A DNA stretch of 64,000 nt from Alphaproteobacteria bacterium (GCA_900769705.1 CAAGHP010000017.1:79645-143644); one strand, 5' to 3'; positions 49,701 through 58,324 are shown, numbered from the stretch's first letter. The notes: generated by a model from the letters alone, not told the origin. Translations and numbers: made by a program.

Positions 49701-51038
49701 CAGAATTTTGAAATGGCAAATGATACCGTCAATATTCAAGGCAGCGGTACGGCTGACGTTTCAGAATGGAAAATGAATAACAGCTTTGAAGTCGTTTTTG
49801 CCAATCTGCCGGAAATTCCGCCGTTTTCCTTCAGTCTGTCCGGTTTAATCAATAAATTGACTTTGGATTTGAATATTGAAAAGCTGGCGCGTAAATATGA
49901 TGAGCACTGGGAGCAGCTGGAAGCACAGGAGCAGGAGCAGCGCGCCGAAAAAGCCCGTCAACTCGGCCAAAAAATGGCTGACGTTCAGCAAGCTGTTATA
50001 CAGATTGCCGATTATGTAAACGGCTTTGTGTCTGAAATAGAAGAGCATAAGTCTAAGAGCCGTAATGTTGATGAAATTGCTTGGTATCAGTCAAAATTGG
50101 ATAGAATCAGCAAAGTCAATAAAAATTTGGATGATATGAAAGGAAAGGCGCATCTTCCTGACTTTACCGAAGCTGATGTGCAGAATATAAGCGATACCTG
50201 CCTTCAGCTGGAAGATGAATTTAAACCGCTGAAGTCAGAAATTACCGCCCATTATGCAGCAGATGTTAAACAGCGCTTTGCCGATTTGGGGCAGACCATT
50301 GCTTCTATGGATGCAAAACGCTTTGGATTGGCGCAAAAATATCAGCAATTGCTGCAAGACAAGTTTGATGAATTGCTAAAATTAGGAATGCCTCAGCAAA
50401 TGGTGGATAATCAGGAAATTAAAAATTATCAGACAGAAATGAATCTGCAAAATGATAAAGCTGGCATTCAGTATGATGCAATTCTCAAAAAGCAAAATGA
50501 TATTCAGCCGGATAATATAGAAATTTCGGATTTAGAAAATAAAACCGCCGATTTGCAGAATGAAGTTGATGAATATGAAACAGATTATCAGGCAATGCAG
50601 CAAAGCTATGAAAAAACAGAAAGTCTGCTGAATGAAATTGTGGCCGCGCAGCAAAAAATCTATGATGAGAAAATGGCAAAGAAAAAAGCTGAAGAACAAG
50701 CCGAGGAAAATGCCGAAAATATGGATGGCGGCGAAACTGAAAAAACGGTAGATACAAAAACATCACCAAAATATCAGCTGCCGGTTATAGATGTAAAAGA
50801 AAATCACATCGAAGACCAAGCGCCGAAAATGACGGTTGAAATAAAAGCCGATGAGCCCAAACGCCCGACTTTGCGAAAAATAACCGAAGAAACGGTTGAT
50901 ACCAAGGTCAGCGGCACCATTAAAAAATCTTATGAAAAATCAGCAGACAAACCTGCCGTCCCAACTTCTGGCAGACTTTTGCTGAAAGAAGTTGATGGCG
51001 CGGTGCAGAAACCTACTGGTACAATAGTTGTGAAATAA
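46794..51038 (+). CDS. Giant AsmA-family envelope protein with C-terminal coiled coil
   Basis: 1414-aa inner-membrane-anchored periplasmic protein. One N-terminal membrane helix (about residues 4-23) precedes the AsmA domain start (DWNTHRQEIADKFSEITGKK, then SVELLPQPTLSAKNIKI). Repeating beta-rich segments to about 1030 fit the bridge-like lipid-transport fold of AsmA/TamB proteins. Beyond that lies an unusual 250-residue charged coiled coil (about 1035-1310) and a Lys/Glu/Pro-rich tail. Typical AsmA lacks this tail. GTG start with GGGAG 8 bases upstream. It probably moves phospholipids toward the outer membrane. Confidence 0.88.
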   Translation: MAKKIILIFLGAFVLAIGGLTAYVSTIDWNTHRQEIADKFSEITGKKIEFSGPISVELLPQPTLSAKNIKIINPNKTSEVLAAIDSLDTKVSLRSLLKGSPDIRSLSLIGAEVWVSVDEVGEWNWKSNSAGVFNDSNINTRLQSLSIQNALVHFENAAENIKFDLSQFNADIQAETLAGPYRLDGNFIKNQDHFGVAVSLGSFSGLADVAVNFAITHPKSESFLRFDGVYMPNEQAYKGDFSGGSKQTADFANVLMGMKVLDDVYNVPLQFSVGIESGSEQIKLSSFIIKYDNLIEGAGSLIIPLRAEQGENRTVNLKYQLVNLDLRPLLSILKAEYKSFEDNGSVYKPDFNINIDADISSERVALNDSDTGSLESVSLKGSWRDNVLSLDEFYAACAGNTVLNMEGSLVEEKQSPQYFLKVSVDSKDFLAFLNSMGLQLQSYTQATYRNAQVSFSLSGNNSALSANDIKFLMDKMNITGVAGVTFKDNGNLYELQLAADTLNLNNYLPKKENEADFMTNLKEDNQNLSFLKWLNMHAKLRAGNLMFRKASMENVYLQIDAENGKIHLTDASAENMLDTNFKLKADIDNIGTLDVVFKDLTFDVQSNNLENVKNTLKLPWPDWKIFAAQKFAATGTYNGDLHGGVLKVSGSTDDTKIEYEGEVKQDEEFMFDGKLALKTTNFGEFAGSIGGSFKNAAGILSALNCSSTLSGKVSSWKFTDADCLLGVAKYSGAGEINKIKNNYDIKAKIDVDDFNLENVTDVQAFKNSPAINRLQENNFLSRPDFNADTFVFDIYRNLGMDIDLTAAKAYYSGTVFNNLRVHILNSDNILRLENLSAEMNDVKAKGNLQINYIQSPVVKGHLQFDNIDLKNLGGNIYKFADGTLTAEGTFEMTAASVSEFVNNYTGDVKFAGNDVAFEGFDFAAIEEDLKDRKYSKGLFQKIRDSLQSGQTGFSTFSAEAKFDRGVLNYQNFEMANDTVNIQGSGTADVSEWKMNNSFEVVFANLPEIPPFSFSLSGLINKLTLDLNIEKLARKYDEHWEQLEAQEQEQRAEKARQLGQKMADVQQAVIQIADYVNGFVSEIEEHKSKSRNVDEIAWYQSKLDRISKVNKNLDDMKGKAHLPDFTEADVQNISDTCLQLEDEFKPLKSEITAHYAADVKQRFADLGQTIASMDAKRFGLAQKYQQLLQDKFDELLKLGMPQQMVDNQEIKNYQTEMNLQNDKAGIQYDAILKKQNDIQPDNIEISDLENKTADLQNEVDEYETDYQAMQQSYEKTESLLNEIVAAQQKIYDEKMAKKKAEEQAEENAENMDGGETEKTVDTKTSPKYQLPVIDVKENHIEDQAPKMTVEIKADEPKRPTLRKITEETVDTKVSGTIKKSYEKSADKPAVPTSGRLLLKEVDGAVQKPTGTIVVK

Positions 51039-51110
51039 AATCTGACAAAGGTTGTTTAATTTGTTTTGCTGTGATATTTAATATGTATACAATAATTATG
51101 GAGGTATAAA

Positions 51111-52001
51111 ATGAACAGAAAGCCTGAAGTTTGTGTTTTGCCGGTAGCAGGTTTGTCTACCAGAAATTTACCGACAACTAAAGTTCTTCATAAAGGTTTT
51201 ATGACTTTAGATAATATTCCGGTCATTCAGTATGCAGTCAACAGCTGCGCCGAAGCCGGCATCAAAGAAATTGTTTTTATTTATAGCGATGATGCCTGCA
51301 AGCACATGTTTGAAAAATATTACTCGCCGGCGCCGGAGTTGGAAGCTCATCTGAAAGAAAAAAATAAGACGGAGCTACTGGAACGCGTCCGCAGCATTAT
51401 TCCGGCTGGTATGAAATTTTCGTTTGCCTGCCAAAGCGAACCTAAAGGCAACGGTCATGCGATTTTGATGGCTAAAGATATTATTGGCAAGCGCGATTTT
51501 GCTGTTATGTGGGTTGACGATGTGTATATCAATCTGCACGGCGACGGAGTCTTGAAGCAACTGTGTCAGGTTTATGAGCAAAAAGGTGGAATTGTCGAAA
51601 ATATTATGGAATGTCCTCGTCAGGATATGGTGCGTTATGGTGCATTAGTCGGAGCTAAGCGCGACGGCAATGTTGTGCGGGCAACTGGTTTGATTGAAAA
51701 GCCTAAGCTTGAAGAAGTTCCTTCCAACTATGCTTCTATGGGACCGTATGTTATTCCTAATGAGGTTTTGGATATTTTGCCGGAAGTTACCAAAGGCACA
51801 AACGGAGAAATCAATTTGACCGATGCTTTGAACTTGGCTGCAGTGCGCGGTATGCCTATTTACGGAGTGCTTTGTAAGGGACTGCGTTTTGATTGCGGTA
51901 CCAACGAAGATTTACAGCGTTCCAATATCAAATTAAGTCTGATGAACAGCGGCGAGCTGAGAGCATTTACCCGTGAGCTGTTGGATACTATGGACATATA
52001 A
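51111..52001 (+). CDS. galU: UTP-glucose-1-phosphate uridylyltransferase (divergent)
   Basis: 296-aa nucleotidyltransferase of the GalU type, making UDP-glucose for envelope glycans. The N-terminal nucleotide loop reads VLPVAGLSTRNLPTTK where most GalU have GLGTR-LPATK. The next motif is LHKGFM instead of IPKEML, keeping the Lys. Other motifs hold: QSEPKGNGHAILMAKDIIG, the metal Asp pair in VDDVYI, GLIEKP, and the C-terminal GLRFDCGTNEDL. Divergence in the loop could mean another nucleotide or sugar. Good GGAGG site. Confidence 0.82.
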   Translation: MNRKPEVCVLPVAGLSTRNLPTTKVLHKGFMTLDNIPVIQYAVNSCAEAGIKEIVFIYSDDACKHMFEKYYSPAPELEAHLKEKNKTELLERVRSIIPAGMKFSFACQSEPKGNGHAILMAKDIIGKRDFAVMWVDDVYINLHGDGVLKQLCQVYEQKGGIVENIMECPRQDMVRYGALVGAKRDGNVVRATGLIEKPKLEEVPSNYASMGPYVIPNEVLDILPEVTKGTNGEINLTDALNLAAVRGMPIYGVLCKGLRFDCGTNEDLQRSNIKLSLMNSGELRAFTRELLDTMDI

Positions 52002-52024
52002 AATATTTTATAGTCAATAAAGAA

Positions 52025-52061
52025 ATACCCCGCCAATCAATTTAATTGGTGGGGTATTTTT
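52025..52061 (+). terminator. Terminator after galU
   Basis: ATACCCCGCCAAT (52025-52037) with ATTGGTGGGGTAT (52045-52057, one G-U) and T-run. Confidence 0.9.
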
Positions 52062-52075
52062 AATTTTTTATATTT

Positions 52076-52492
52076 TTAATCGAAATGATTTAAATCAATC
52101 GGCTTATCGGCATCGTTTTCTGTTTTTTCAGCTTTCACACTGTCTTCGGTTGTTGTTTTTGCCGGAATATTTTCTGCCGGTTGTTCGGATGATTCTTCCT
52201 GCGGTTTATTTTCTGTATTGATATAATTGCTCATAAACTGTAAAGCTTCTGCTGTTTCTTCTGGAGTATTTTCTTCCGATTCTGCCTGAGTTTGAGGAGC
52301 GTTTTTTTTGTTGTCAATTTCTGTTTTTACTTTTTCAATTTTTGTTTTTGTGTTTTTAGATACTTCTTTTGCAATATCCAAACTGCCTTTAAATTTTTCT
52401 TCCAGCATTTGGCGCAAAGCCGGTAATTTTTCAGCATTGAAAATTGCCAATACTCCGATAAAAACTAAAAACCAACCAAAGAAACCACCCAT
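52076..52492 (-). CDS. TatA/TatB-like protein
   Basis: 138-aa protein with one N-terminal membrane helix (GWFLVFIGVLAIFNAEKLPA), a short amphipathic helix (LRQMLEEKFKGSLDIAKEV), and a long acidic tail, the TatA/B layout with the FxxxKLP hinge. Synteny supports it: SPOR protein and nagZ precede it, as in alphaproteobacteria where tatABC follows. tatC is not next to it, and scpA/scpB are missing from the usual cluster. A generic small membrane protein is the alternative. Confidence 0.6.
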   Translation of the reverse strand: MGGFFGWFLVFIGVLAIFNAEKLPALRQMLEEKFKGSLDIAKEVSKNTKTKIEKVKTEIDNKKNAPQTQAESEENTPEETAEALQFMSNYINTENKPQEESSEQPAENIPAKTTTEDSVKAEKTENDADKPIDLNHFD

Positions 52493-52509
52493 AATTTTTT
52501 CTCCTTAAT

Positions 52510-53565
52510 TTATTTGCGGATGCGGCTGAGTATTTCAGTCGCATCATATTCCGAATTATACGATATAATATTTTTTAACGCTGCACAATATTTATTTTTT
52601 TGCTGTTCATAGCTTTGTACAGATAAAGGCTTGCTGATTATCTCGCTGATTTTTTGCAGCCGTTCCAAAGCTTTATCGCTCATAGCGATTTTGCCGGCGG
52701 CTAATTCTGAATTTGCTTCATAGCCGGCGTTGCCCAAGCATACCGCATCGCAGCCGGCCGCAAGCGAACGCTGAGCGCGTTCGACTATCGAGCCTTTCAG
52801 GGCTTGCATTACTATGGCATCTGAAACTAAAAAACCTGAAAAACCAATAAATTGGCGGATGATTTTTTGAATAACAATCGGAGATTCGCTGGAAGGATTG
52901 CTGCTGTCAATTTTGGTTAGCAGCAAGTGCGCTGCCATTCCCATCGGCGCATAGCTAAGTTTTTTAAATGGATAAAAGTCTTGCCGCAATGTTTCAAAAT
53001 CATCATCAATTACCGGTAATTCCAAATGGGGGTCTGCTTTAGCGCGGCCGTGTCCGGGAAGGTGTTTGATACACGGGCAGATTCCATTTGCCAAATATTC
53101 ATCAACCATAGCTTTGCCCTGTTCGGCAATATTTTTTTCATCACCGCTGAAGCATCGACCTTTCAAAACATTGGAGCTGAATGGATAGCAAATATCTAAA
53201 ACCGGTGCAAAATTAATGTTAATTCCGCAGTTTTTCAGGTCGTAGGCCGCCAAAAAAGCATGTATACGTGCTAATTCCGGCGTCAATAAAGCTGCCTGTT
53301 CGGTCAAAGGCGTAAATTCTGGTTCGGTCAAGCGCCTTACTCTGCCGCCTTCTTGATCTATGGCAATCAAAACATCATTTCGGCCGATTGTTTCTTTTAT
53401 TTCACGGCACAGCGATTTAAGTTGCTCTTTATTTTGCACATTGTTGCAGCTTTTGGCAAACAAACATACTCCCAGCGGATTGCTTTGTTCAAACAAACGC
53501 TTTTCATCATCGCTTAGACGATATCCTTGTACAGATAAAAAAGCCGGCAGGATTGTTTTTGTCAT
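52510..53565 (-). CDS. nagZ: Beta-N-acetylhexosaminidase NagZ (GH3)
   Basis: Removes GlcNAc from muropeptides in cell wall recycling, in the cytosol. 351 aa. The substrate loop is IDQEGGRVRRL, the general acid/base His-Asp loop KHLPGHGRAKADPHLELP, and the nucleophile Asp lies in LVSDAIVMQAL (usually SDDLxM). No signal peptide. Located between the SPOR and TatA-like genes in one minus-strand operon. Confidence 0.93.
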   Translation of the reverse strand: MTKTILPAFLSVQGYRLSDDEKRLFEQSNPLGVCLFAKSCNNVQNKEQLKSLCREIKETIGRNDVLIAIDQEGGRVRRLTEPEFTPLTEQAALLTPELARIHAFLAAYDLKNCGININFAPVLDICYPFSSNVLKGRCFSGDEKNIAEQGKAMVDEYLANGICPCIKHLPGHGRAKADPHLELPVIDDDFETLRQDFYPFKKLSYAPMGMAAHLLLTKIDSSNPSSESPIVIQKIIRQFIGFSGFLVSDAIVMQALKGSIVERAQRSLAAGCDAVCLGNAGYEANSELAAGKIAMSDKALERLQKISEIISKPLSVQSYEQQKNKYCAALKNIISYNSEYDATEILSRIRK

Positions 53566-53571
53566 CGGTGT

Positions 53572-54492
53572 TTACTTTTCTTTGGCAATGCAGTCGCGCA
53601 GGCCTTTGGCTTTTAGGTCATTGCAAGCTTGAACCGCTGCAGCTTTGTCGGCAAACGAGCCGGCGCGCAAGCGATAGAACATGCCTTGCGCTCCCAAATC
53701 CGATGCTTGCACTTCATACGGCATTTTTTTCAAATCGGCATATTTAGAAGACAAATCAACCCAAGTTTTTTCAACTGCAGCTTTGTTTTTAGAGGCAATG
53801 AGCTGAATCTGCCAGCCACCAGCGTCAGCCGGGACCGCTGCAGCCACAGTTTTTTCTTCTTTAATCAGCGGAGCAGGGGCTTTTTCTATTGCTGCCGGTT
53901 TTGTCTTAATATTAGGGTCTAGATTATCGGCAAGCAAATCGGCCGGCTTAGCCGGAACATTGCTGTTTGAAACAGTCGGTGCATCAACAGCAGCCGGTGC
54001 AGTTTTTTCTGCAATTTCAGAGGTCTTATTGCTTGAGACTTCATCAACAATCTGATCTAAATTATCGGCATTTTCATTTACATCGGAAATTTCCGGTACA
54101 ATATCCGGTAATTTCGGCGTTTCCGGTTTAGGCAGCAGATTTTCTACAACCGTGTTGTTCACATCTTTCTTTTCAACAATGTTATAAATATTTTTATCTT
54201 GATTCGGAATATCCATTCCGCCCGGATTTTCCGGCTTGATTTTGACGGCAGTCTGAGGACGGCGTATAATCGGAATTTCTTTTTCGGTTTCGGCATATTG
54301 CGGAGCCAAAACAAACCAGCCGACTACGCCGGCCAAAGCTATGCCTGCAAAGGTGCCTAAAAAATTGTTGCGGGAACGGGCAAGCTCGGTGCGCCGTTCT
54401 TCTAAAGTAGCTATTTTCTGATTGGCAACTTTTTGCTTAAATTCACTTAAATAATCATCGTTTTTATTAAAGAAATCCTGATACATCGACAA
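53572..54492 (-). CDS. SPOR-domain cell division protein
   Basis: 306-aa bitopic protein: cytoplasmic N-terminus, one membrane helix (about residues 44-62), a long Pro/Lys/Glu-rich periplasmic linker, and a C-terminal SPOR domain (about 226-304: GGWQIQLIASKNKAAVEKTW... MFYRLRAGSFADKAAAVQAC). SPOR binds glycan strands lacking stem peptides at the septum. First gene of the SPOR-nagZ-tatA-like operon. Confidence 0.92.
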   Translation of the reverse strand: MSMYQDFFNKNDDYLSEFKQKVANQKIATLEERRTELARSRNNFLGTFAGIALAGVVGWFVLAPQYAETEKEIPIIRRPQTAVKIKPENPGGMDIPNQDKNIYNIVEKKDVNNTVVENLLPKPETPKLPDIVPEISDVNENADNLDQIVDEVSSNKTSEIAEKTAPAAVDAPTVSNSNVPAKPADLLADNLDPNIKTKPAAIEKAPAPLIKEEKTVAAAVPADAGGWQIQLIASKNKAAVEKTWVDLSSKYADLKKMPYEVQASDLGAQGMFYRLRAGSFADKAAAVQACNDLKAKGLRDCIAKEK

Positions 54493-54610
54493 ACCTCATA
54501 AAAAATCTTAATTTATTCTAATAGTCTAATGTTTTAAAATCACTTAACATAACAAAAAAAATCTTTTATTTCTCAAAAAAAACATTATAGTGAAAACAAA
54601 GGATAATAAA

Positions 54611-55408
54611 ATGAAAATAGCCACGCTGAATATAAATTCCATAAACGCCAGATTGCCAAATTTATGCGGCTGGCTTGCCAAAAATCAACCGGATATTATG
54701 CTGTTGCAGGAAATCAAAACCGAATTTAATAATTTTCCGTTTTTTGATTTGCAGGTACTGGGCTATGACGCTAAAATCTTAGGACAAAAAAGTTATAACG
54801 GAGTGGCTGTTTTAGGCAAACCGAAAATGACGGTTACAACCGAAAATTTGCCGGATTTCCCTGATGATAATTCACGTTATTTAGAGGTAGAATTTATAAA
54901 AAACGGCGAGCAATATGTGGCAGCGTCTCTCTATTTGCCAAACGGCAATCCGCCGGCAAATAATTTGGCGGATACATCGCGTTTTGAATATAAGCTGAAG
55001 TGGATGGATGCATTTTTAAAGCATGCCGAAAAGCTTCTTTTACAGCATAAAAATGTGGTGTTGGCCGGCGATTTTAATGTAATACTTTCTAAAGATGATG
55101 TTTTTAATCCTGAAATGTTTGCCGGCAACGCACTCTATCGGCCCGAAGTTTGGCAGCGCCTGCGTAAATTGTATTTTATGGGCTACGGCGATGCCTACCG
55201 TTTACTGCATCCGGAACAAGCCGGCTACACGTTTTGGGATTATACCGGAGCTTCTTTTGCCAATGATTTAGGTATGCGCATAGACTATGCTTTTTGTTCT
55301 CCGGCGATGGCGGATAGATTAACGGCGTGCCGTATAGATACAGCTTTTCGGGCAGAAGATAAAGCTTCGGATCATACGATTTTAACCGCGGAGTTTGAGG
55401 AAATATAA
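54611..55408 (+). CDS. xthA: Exodeoxyribonuclease III
   Basis: AP endonuclease and 3' exonuclease for base excision repair. 265 aa of the EEP fold: KIATLNINSINARL (Asn), LLQEIKTE (catalytic Glu), AASLYLPNG (usually YVPNG), LAGDFNV, and the end SDHTILTAEF. The ATG at 54611 has AAAGGA upstream; a GTG at 54590 lacks a site. The stop overlaps the S41 protease start (TAATG). Confidence 0.95.
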   Translation: MKIATLNINSINARLPNLCGWLAKNQPDIMLLQEIKTEFNNFPFFDLQVLGYDAKILGQKSYNGVAVLGKPKMTVTTENLPDFPDDNSRYLEVEFIKNGEQYVAASLYLPNGNPPANNLADTSRFEYKLKWMDAFLKHAEKLLLQHKNVVLAGDFNVILSKDDVFNPEMFAGNALYRPEVWQRLRKLYFMGYGDAYRLLHPEQAGYTFWDYTGASFANDLGMRIDYAFCSPAMADRLTACRIDTAFRAEDKASDHTILTAEFEEI

Positions 55409-56472
55409 TGAAAAATTTTAGATGCTTGCTTGCTTTTATGCTGGCAGCGATGCCGGCTTATGCGTCGGTTGATGAAAATCTAATCAATGAAATGCTGACA
55501 GCAGTGGATAGCGATTATCTGCAGCCTGTAAATAATGGCGAACTTGCGATAAACGGCTTGCAGGCCATAACCGCTTTGGATTCGGATATTTTGATTTCAA
55601 AAGGCAGCGACAAGTTTTATATTTATTATAAAAAACAAATAAAAAAAATTATTCCCCAACCCAAAAATGCCGATAATGCAGCGGAATGGAGCAGGGTAAT
55701 GGCTAAAATAGCCGATGAAACCGCCAAATGGTCGGATAAAGTTGCCCAAAGAGATTTCGAACTTCCGGATTTGATGATGAAAAAAATTACAGAAAAACTG
55801 GATAAATTTTCACATTATTATTCGGAATACGACTATAGCGATGATAAAGATGAAAACGCCATTTACACACTTTACAGCGACCGTAAAATTGATGATGTCC
55901 TTTATTTGCGCGTGCGGATTTTTAATAAGCAGACCGCTAAGGCAGTGCTGGGCTCACTGGAGCGCAGCCGGCCATACAGTGCTGTGATTTTGGATTTGCG
56001 CGGCAACAGCGGAGGCATATTGAATGAAGCGCTGAAAGTTGCCGATTTTTTCACTGATAATGAAATTATAACATATACATCGGGCAAAGACGGCGATAAT
56101 GTGCATTATTATACTTCTAAAGACGGGCGTATATATGACGGGCCTATGGTTGTTTTGGTTGATGGCGAAACGGCATCGGCGGCCGAAGTGCTGGCGGCCG
56201 GACTGCAAGACCAGTCACGAGCCAAAGTTGTCGGTACTCAGACCTTTGGAAAAGGAACTATTCAAAATGTTATTCAAATGAGTAATGGCGGAAAACTGGT
56301 GCTGACAACCGAACAGTTTTTTACTCCGTCAGGTAAAATAATTCATCAAAACGGAGTAATTCCGGATGTGTGCACAGCTAAAGATGTAGAGGGAGCCTGC
56401 AAGAGGGAAAGCCGCCTGTGGGATGAAAGCGATATTGAAACGGCAATTAAATTGCTTAAAAATGAAATATAA
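55408..56472 (+). CDS. S41-family C-terminal processing protease
   Basis: 354-aa secreted serine protease with signal peptide (MKNFRCLLAFMLAAMPAYA). A degenerate middle region (no clear PDZ domain) and the S41 core follow: LDLRGNSGGILNEAL, the nucleophile Ser in DGETASAAEVLAAGLQDQ, and the Lys base in TFGKGTIQNV. CtpA-like enzymes clip envelope proteins or lytic enzymes. Coupled to xthA. Confidence 0.9.
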   Translation: MKNFRCLLAFMLAAMPAYASVDENLINEMLTAVDSDYLQPVNNGELAINGLQAITALDSDILISKGSDKFYIYYKKQIKKIIPQPKNADNAAEWSRVMAKIADETAKWSDKVAQRDFELPDLMMKKITEKLDKFSHYYSEYDYSDDKDENAIYTLYSDRKIDDVLYLRVRIFNKQTAKAVLGSLERSRPYSAVILDLRGNSGGILNEALKVADFFTDNEIITYTSGKDGDNVHYYTSKDGRIYDGPMVVLVDGETASAAEVLAAGLQDQSRAKVVGTQTFGKGTIQNVIQMSNGGKLVLTTEQFFTPSGKIIHQNGVIPDVCTAKDVEGACKRESRLWDESDIETAIKLLKNEI

Positions 56473-56484
56473 GCAAAAAAGTAG

Positions 56485-56512
56485 TTGACAAGCGCGTTAA
56501 AAAATGTATACT
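56485..56512 (+). promoter_or_regulatory. rpmG promoter
   Basis: TTGACA (56485-56490), 16-nt spacer, TATACT (56507-56512). Close to consensus, as expected for a ribosomal protein gene. Confidence 0.8.
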
Positions 56513-56556
56513 TCGCCTAAATGTTTTAATTGATAACTTTGTAAAAGAGTAAGAAA

Positions 56557-56724
56557 ATGGCAAAAGCAGTAAAAATTAAAATTAAATTGGAAAGCAGTGC
56601 CGGTACCGGTTCTTTCTATTTGGCAGAAAAAAATCCTAGAACTCATCCGGAAAAATTGGTTTTGAAGAAGTTCGATAAGAAGTCTAAAAAACACGAAGAG
56701 TTCGTAGAAAAGAAATTAAAATAA
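56557..56724 (+). CDS. rpmG: 50S ribosomal protein L33
   Basis: 55-aa ribosomal protein: MAKAVKIKIKLESSAGTGSF, then the typical YLAEKNPRTHPEKLVLKKFD and a basic tail. It lacks the Cys pairs of the zinc-binding form. Own promoter and a strong terminator, so monocistronic. Confidence 0.97.
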   Translation: MAKAVKIKIKLESSAGTGSFYLAEKNPRTHPEKLVLKKFDKKSKKHEEFVEKKLK

Positions 56725-56747
56725 TTTCTGCAAGACTGTTAGAAAGA

Positions 56748-56777
56748 AGAGGTGCTGGTTTCAGACCTCTTTTTTTA
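56748..56777 (+). terminator. Terminator after rpmG
   Basis: AGAGGT (56748-56753) with ACCTCT (56765-56770) and seven T. Confidence 0.9.
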
Positions 56778-56784
56778 TTTTAAT

Positions 56785-57723
56785 TTATTGGGACTTTTCA
56801 AGCGGATGCGCTTTATGGTATTCTCTCTGCAAGGTTTCGGTTTGAACATCAGTGTAGCGCTGGGTTGTGCTTAGGGACGCATGGCCTAACAATTCTTGAA
56901 TTGAGCGCAAATCCGTTCCCTCCGCCAGCAGCTGTGTAGCAAAGGAGTGCCGTAGGGCATGCGGTGTAACCGTATCCGGCAATCCAAGCATAATCCGCAG
57001 TTTTTGAATTTGGCGTTGAATAATGCGTGGACTGATTCGCTCGCCTCGAGCGCCCAAAAATAACGGTTCTCCTACGTTGTTATGATACGGGCACTCTGCA
57101 AGGTAAGCTTCGATATTTTGCCAAGCTATCGGCAGAAGGGGAACCAAACGTTCTTTATTCCCTTTACCTCTTACGCGAAGGAACTCGCTTTGGGCATTTA
57201 TATCGCCGACATTGACAGACAGGGCTTCGGAGATACGCAGACCGCAGCCGTAGAGTAAAGTTAAAATCGCTTTATCCCGCAGCCCCTGCCACGCTGTTGT
57301 TTCTATTTTTCCTATTTTTTTCAGCAGATTGAAGGAATCATCAATATCTAAAGCCTTAGGTAGAACTTTAGATTTTTTGGGTGCAGAAATAATACTGATA
57401 GCCGGATTTTTTAAAATTTTTTTGCGTTCCAGCCACTTAAAAAAATTTTTTACCGCCGATAATTCTCGGCACATAGATGATTTATTTAGGCTGCGCGCCG
57501 CCTGCTTGCTTAAAAATCTTCTGAAATCGTGTACGTCAAGAGCAGCCAAATCGGAAAGGCTAAGCGGTGTTTCTTTTACTTTGGCTAAAAAAGCTGAAAG
57601 GTCACGGGAATATCCGTCCAAAGTATTGACCGAATATAATCTTTCATTCAACAGCCAGCTTTGCCATTTTCTGATGACATTTGCTAATTTTGTATCGGCA
57701 TTAAATTGAATTTCTGCTTTCAC
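56785..57723 (-). CDS. xerC: Tyrosine recombinase XerC
   Basis: 312-aa site-specific recombinase that resolves chromosome dimers with XerD. The N-terminal SAM-like DNA-binding domain spans about 10-105. Catalytic residues: Arg in LYGCGLRISEAL, Lys in RGKGNKERLVPL, His-x-x-Arg in TPHALRHSFATQLL, His in LGHASLSTTQRYTDV, and the nucleophile Tyr in the same segment. Length and closing motifs fit XerC more than a phage integrase. It is 16 kb from the prophage. Confidence 0.92.
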   Translation of the reverse strand: MKAEIQFNADTKLANVIRKWQSWLLNERLYSVNTLDGYSRDLSAFLAKVKETPLSLSDLAALDVHDFRRFLSKQAARSLNKSSMCRELSAVKNFFKWLERKKILKNPAISIISAPKKSKVLPKALDIDDSFNLLKKIGKIETTAWQGLRDKAILTLLYGCGLRISEALSVNVGDINAQSEFLRVRGKGNKERLVPLLPIAWQNIEAYLAECPYHNNVGEPLFLGARGERISPRIIQRQIQKLRIMLGLPDTVTPHALRHSFATQLLAEGTDLRSIQELLGHASLSTTQRYTDVQTETLQREYHKAHPLEKSQ

Positions 57724-57726
57724 TTT

Positions 57727-58239
57727 TTATTTTATGACCTCGTCTTTATAAATACCGAACAAGCCTTTGCGCGGCATCCAACCTTTGACGGTGCCGAATT
57801 TTATCAGACACATACCGTCAGGAGTAGGGCATTTTTCAATTTCTCCGACTACGCCGTCTTCTGCTTTGGCTATCACTCTGGAGTCGCTTTCTGGTTTGGC
57901 ATAAATGTTATTTTCGCCGGGATTAGTAACTTTAACAAAGCGCCGTCCCGAAAGCATTGCTTTGTGCACCCATGTTTCAGATCCTTCCCAGTCGCGGATT
58001 TTGCGCCAGAGCTCAAATTCGGCAATAATTTCAACCGGCGCGCCTTTTTGTTTATATACCCATTCAATCGGATATCTGTTGCCGGGGCCGGAACGAACAT
58101 TTATCAGGCTGGAACGCAAAGAAACCATGCGCGGTAAAGCCAAGCCTGTTTCGCTTTCATTTTCTTCGGCGGCGTTTGCGGTGTTTATATAACCAAAAAT
58201 TATTCCCAACGCGATGAATGTTGTCAATAATGCCTTCAT
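57727..58239 (-). CDS. Secreted SH3-domain protein
   Basis: 170-aa periplasmic protein with signal peptide (about residues 1-23, ANA site) and two bacterial SH3 units: RSSLINVRSGPGNRYPIEWV (about 42-95) and NNIYAKPESDSRVIAKAEDG (about 110-165). This layout is common in alphaproteobacteria; it probably binds peptidoglycan. It sits 3 bases upstream of xerC on the same strand, so both are likely co-transcribed. Confidence 0.85.
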   Translation of the reverse strand: MKALLTTFIALGIIFGYINTANAAEENESETGLALPRMVSLRSSLINVRSGPGNRYPIEWVYKQKGAPVEIIAEFELWRKIRDWEGSETWVHKAMLSGRRFVKVTNPGENNIYAKPESDSRVIAKAEDGVVGEIEKCPTPDGMCLIKFGTVKGWMPRKGLFGIYKDEVIK

Positions 58240-58324
58240 TTTTCTTCCCTTTTGCTAAATTTAAATCAATGATAAAGGTATATATTAAAAAAAGAGTAAA
58301 CATTAAAAAGGAAAGGTTAAAAAA

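Noticed and set aside
56785..57723. Tyrosine recombinase as the prophage integrase
   Set aside because: It lies 16 kb from the prophage, is co-oriented with a housekeeping SH3 gene, and its length and motifs fit XerC.
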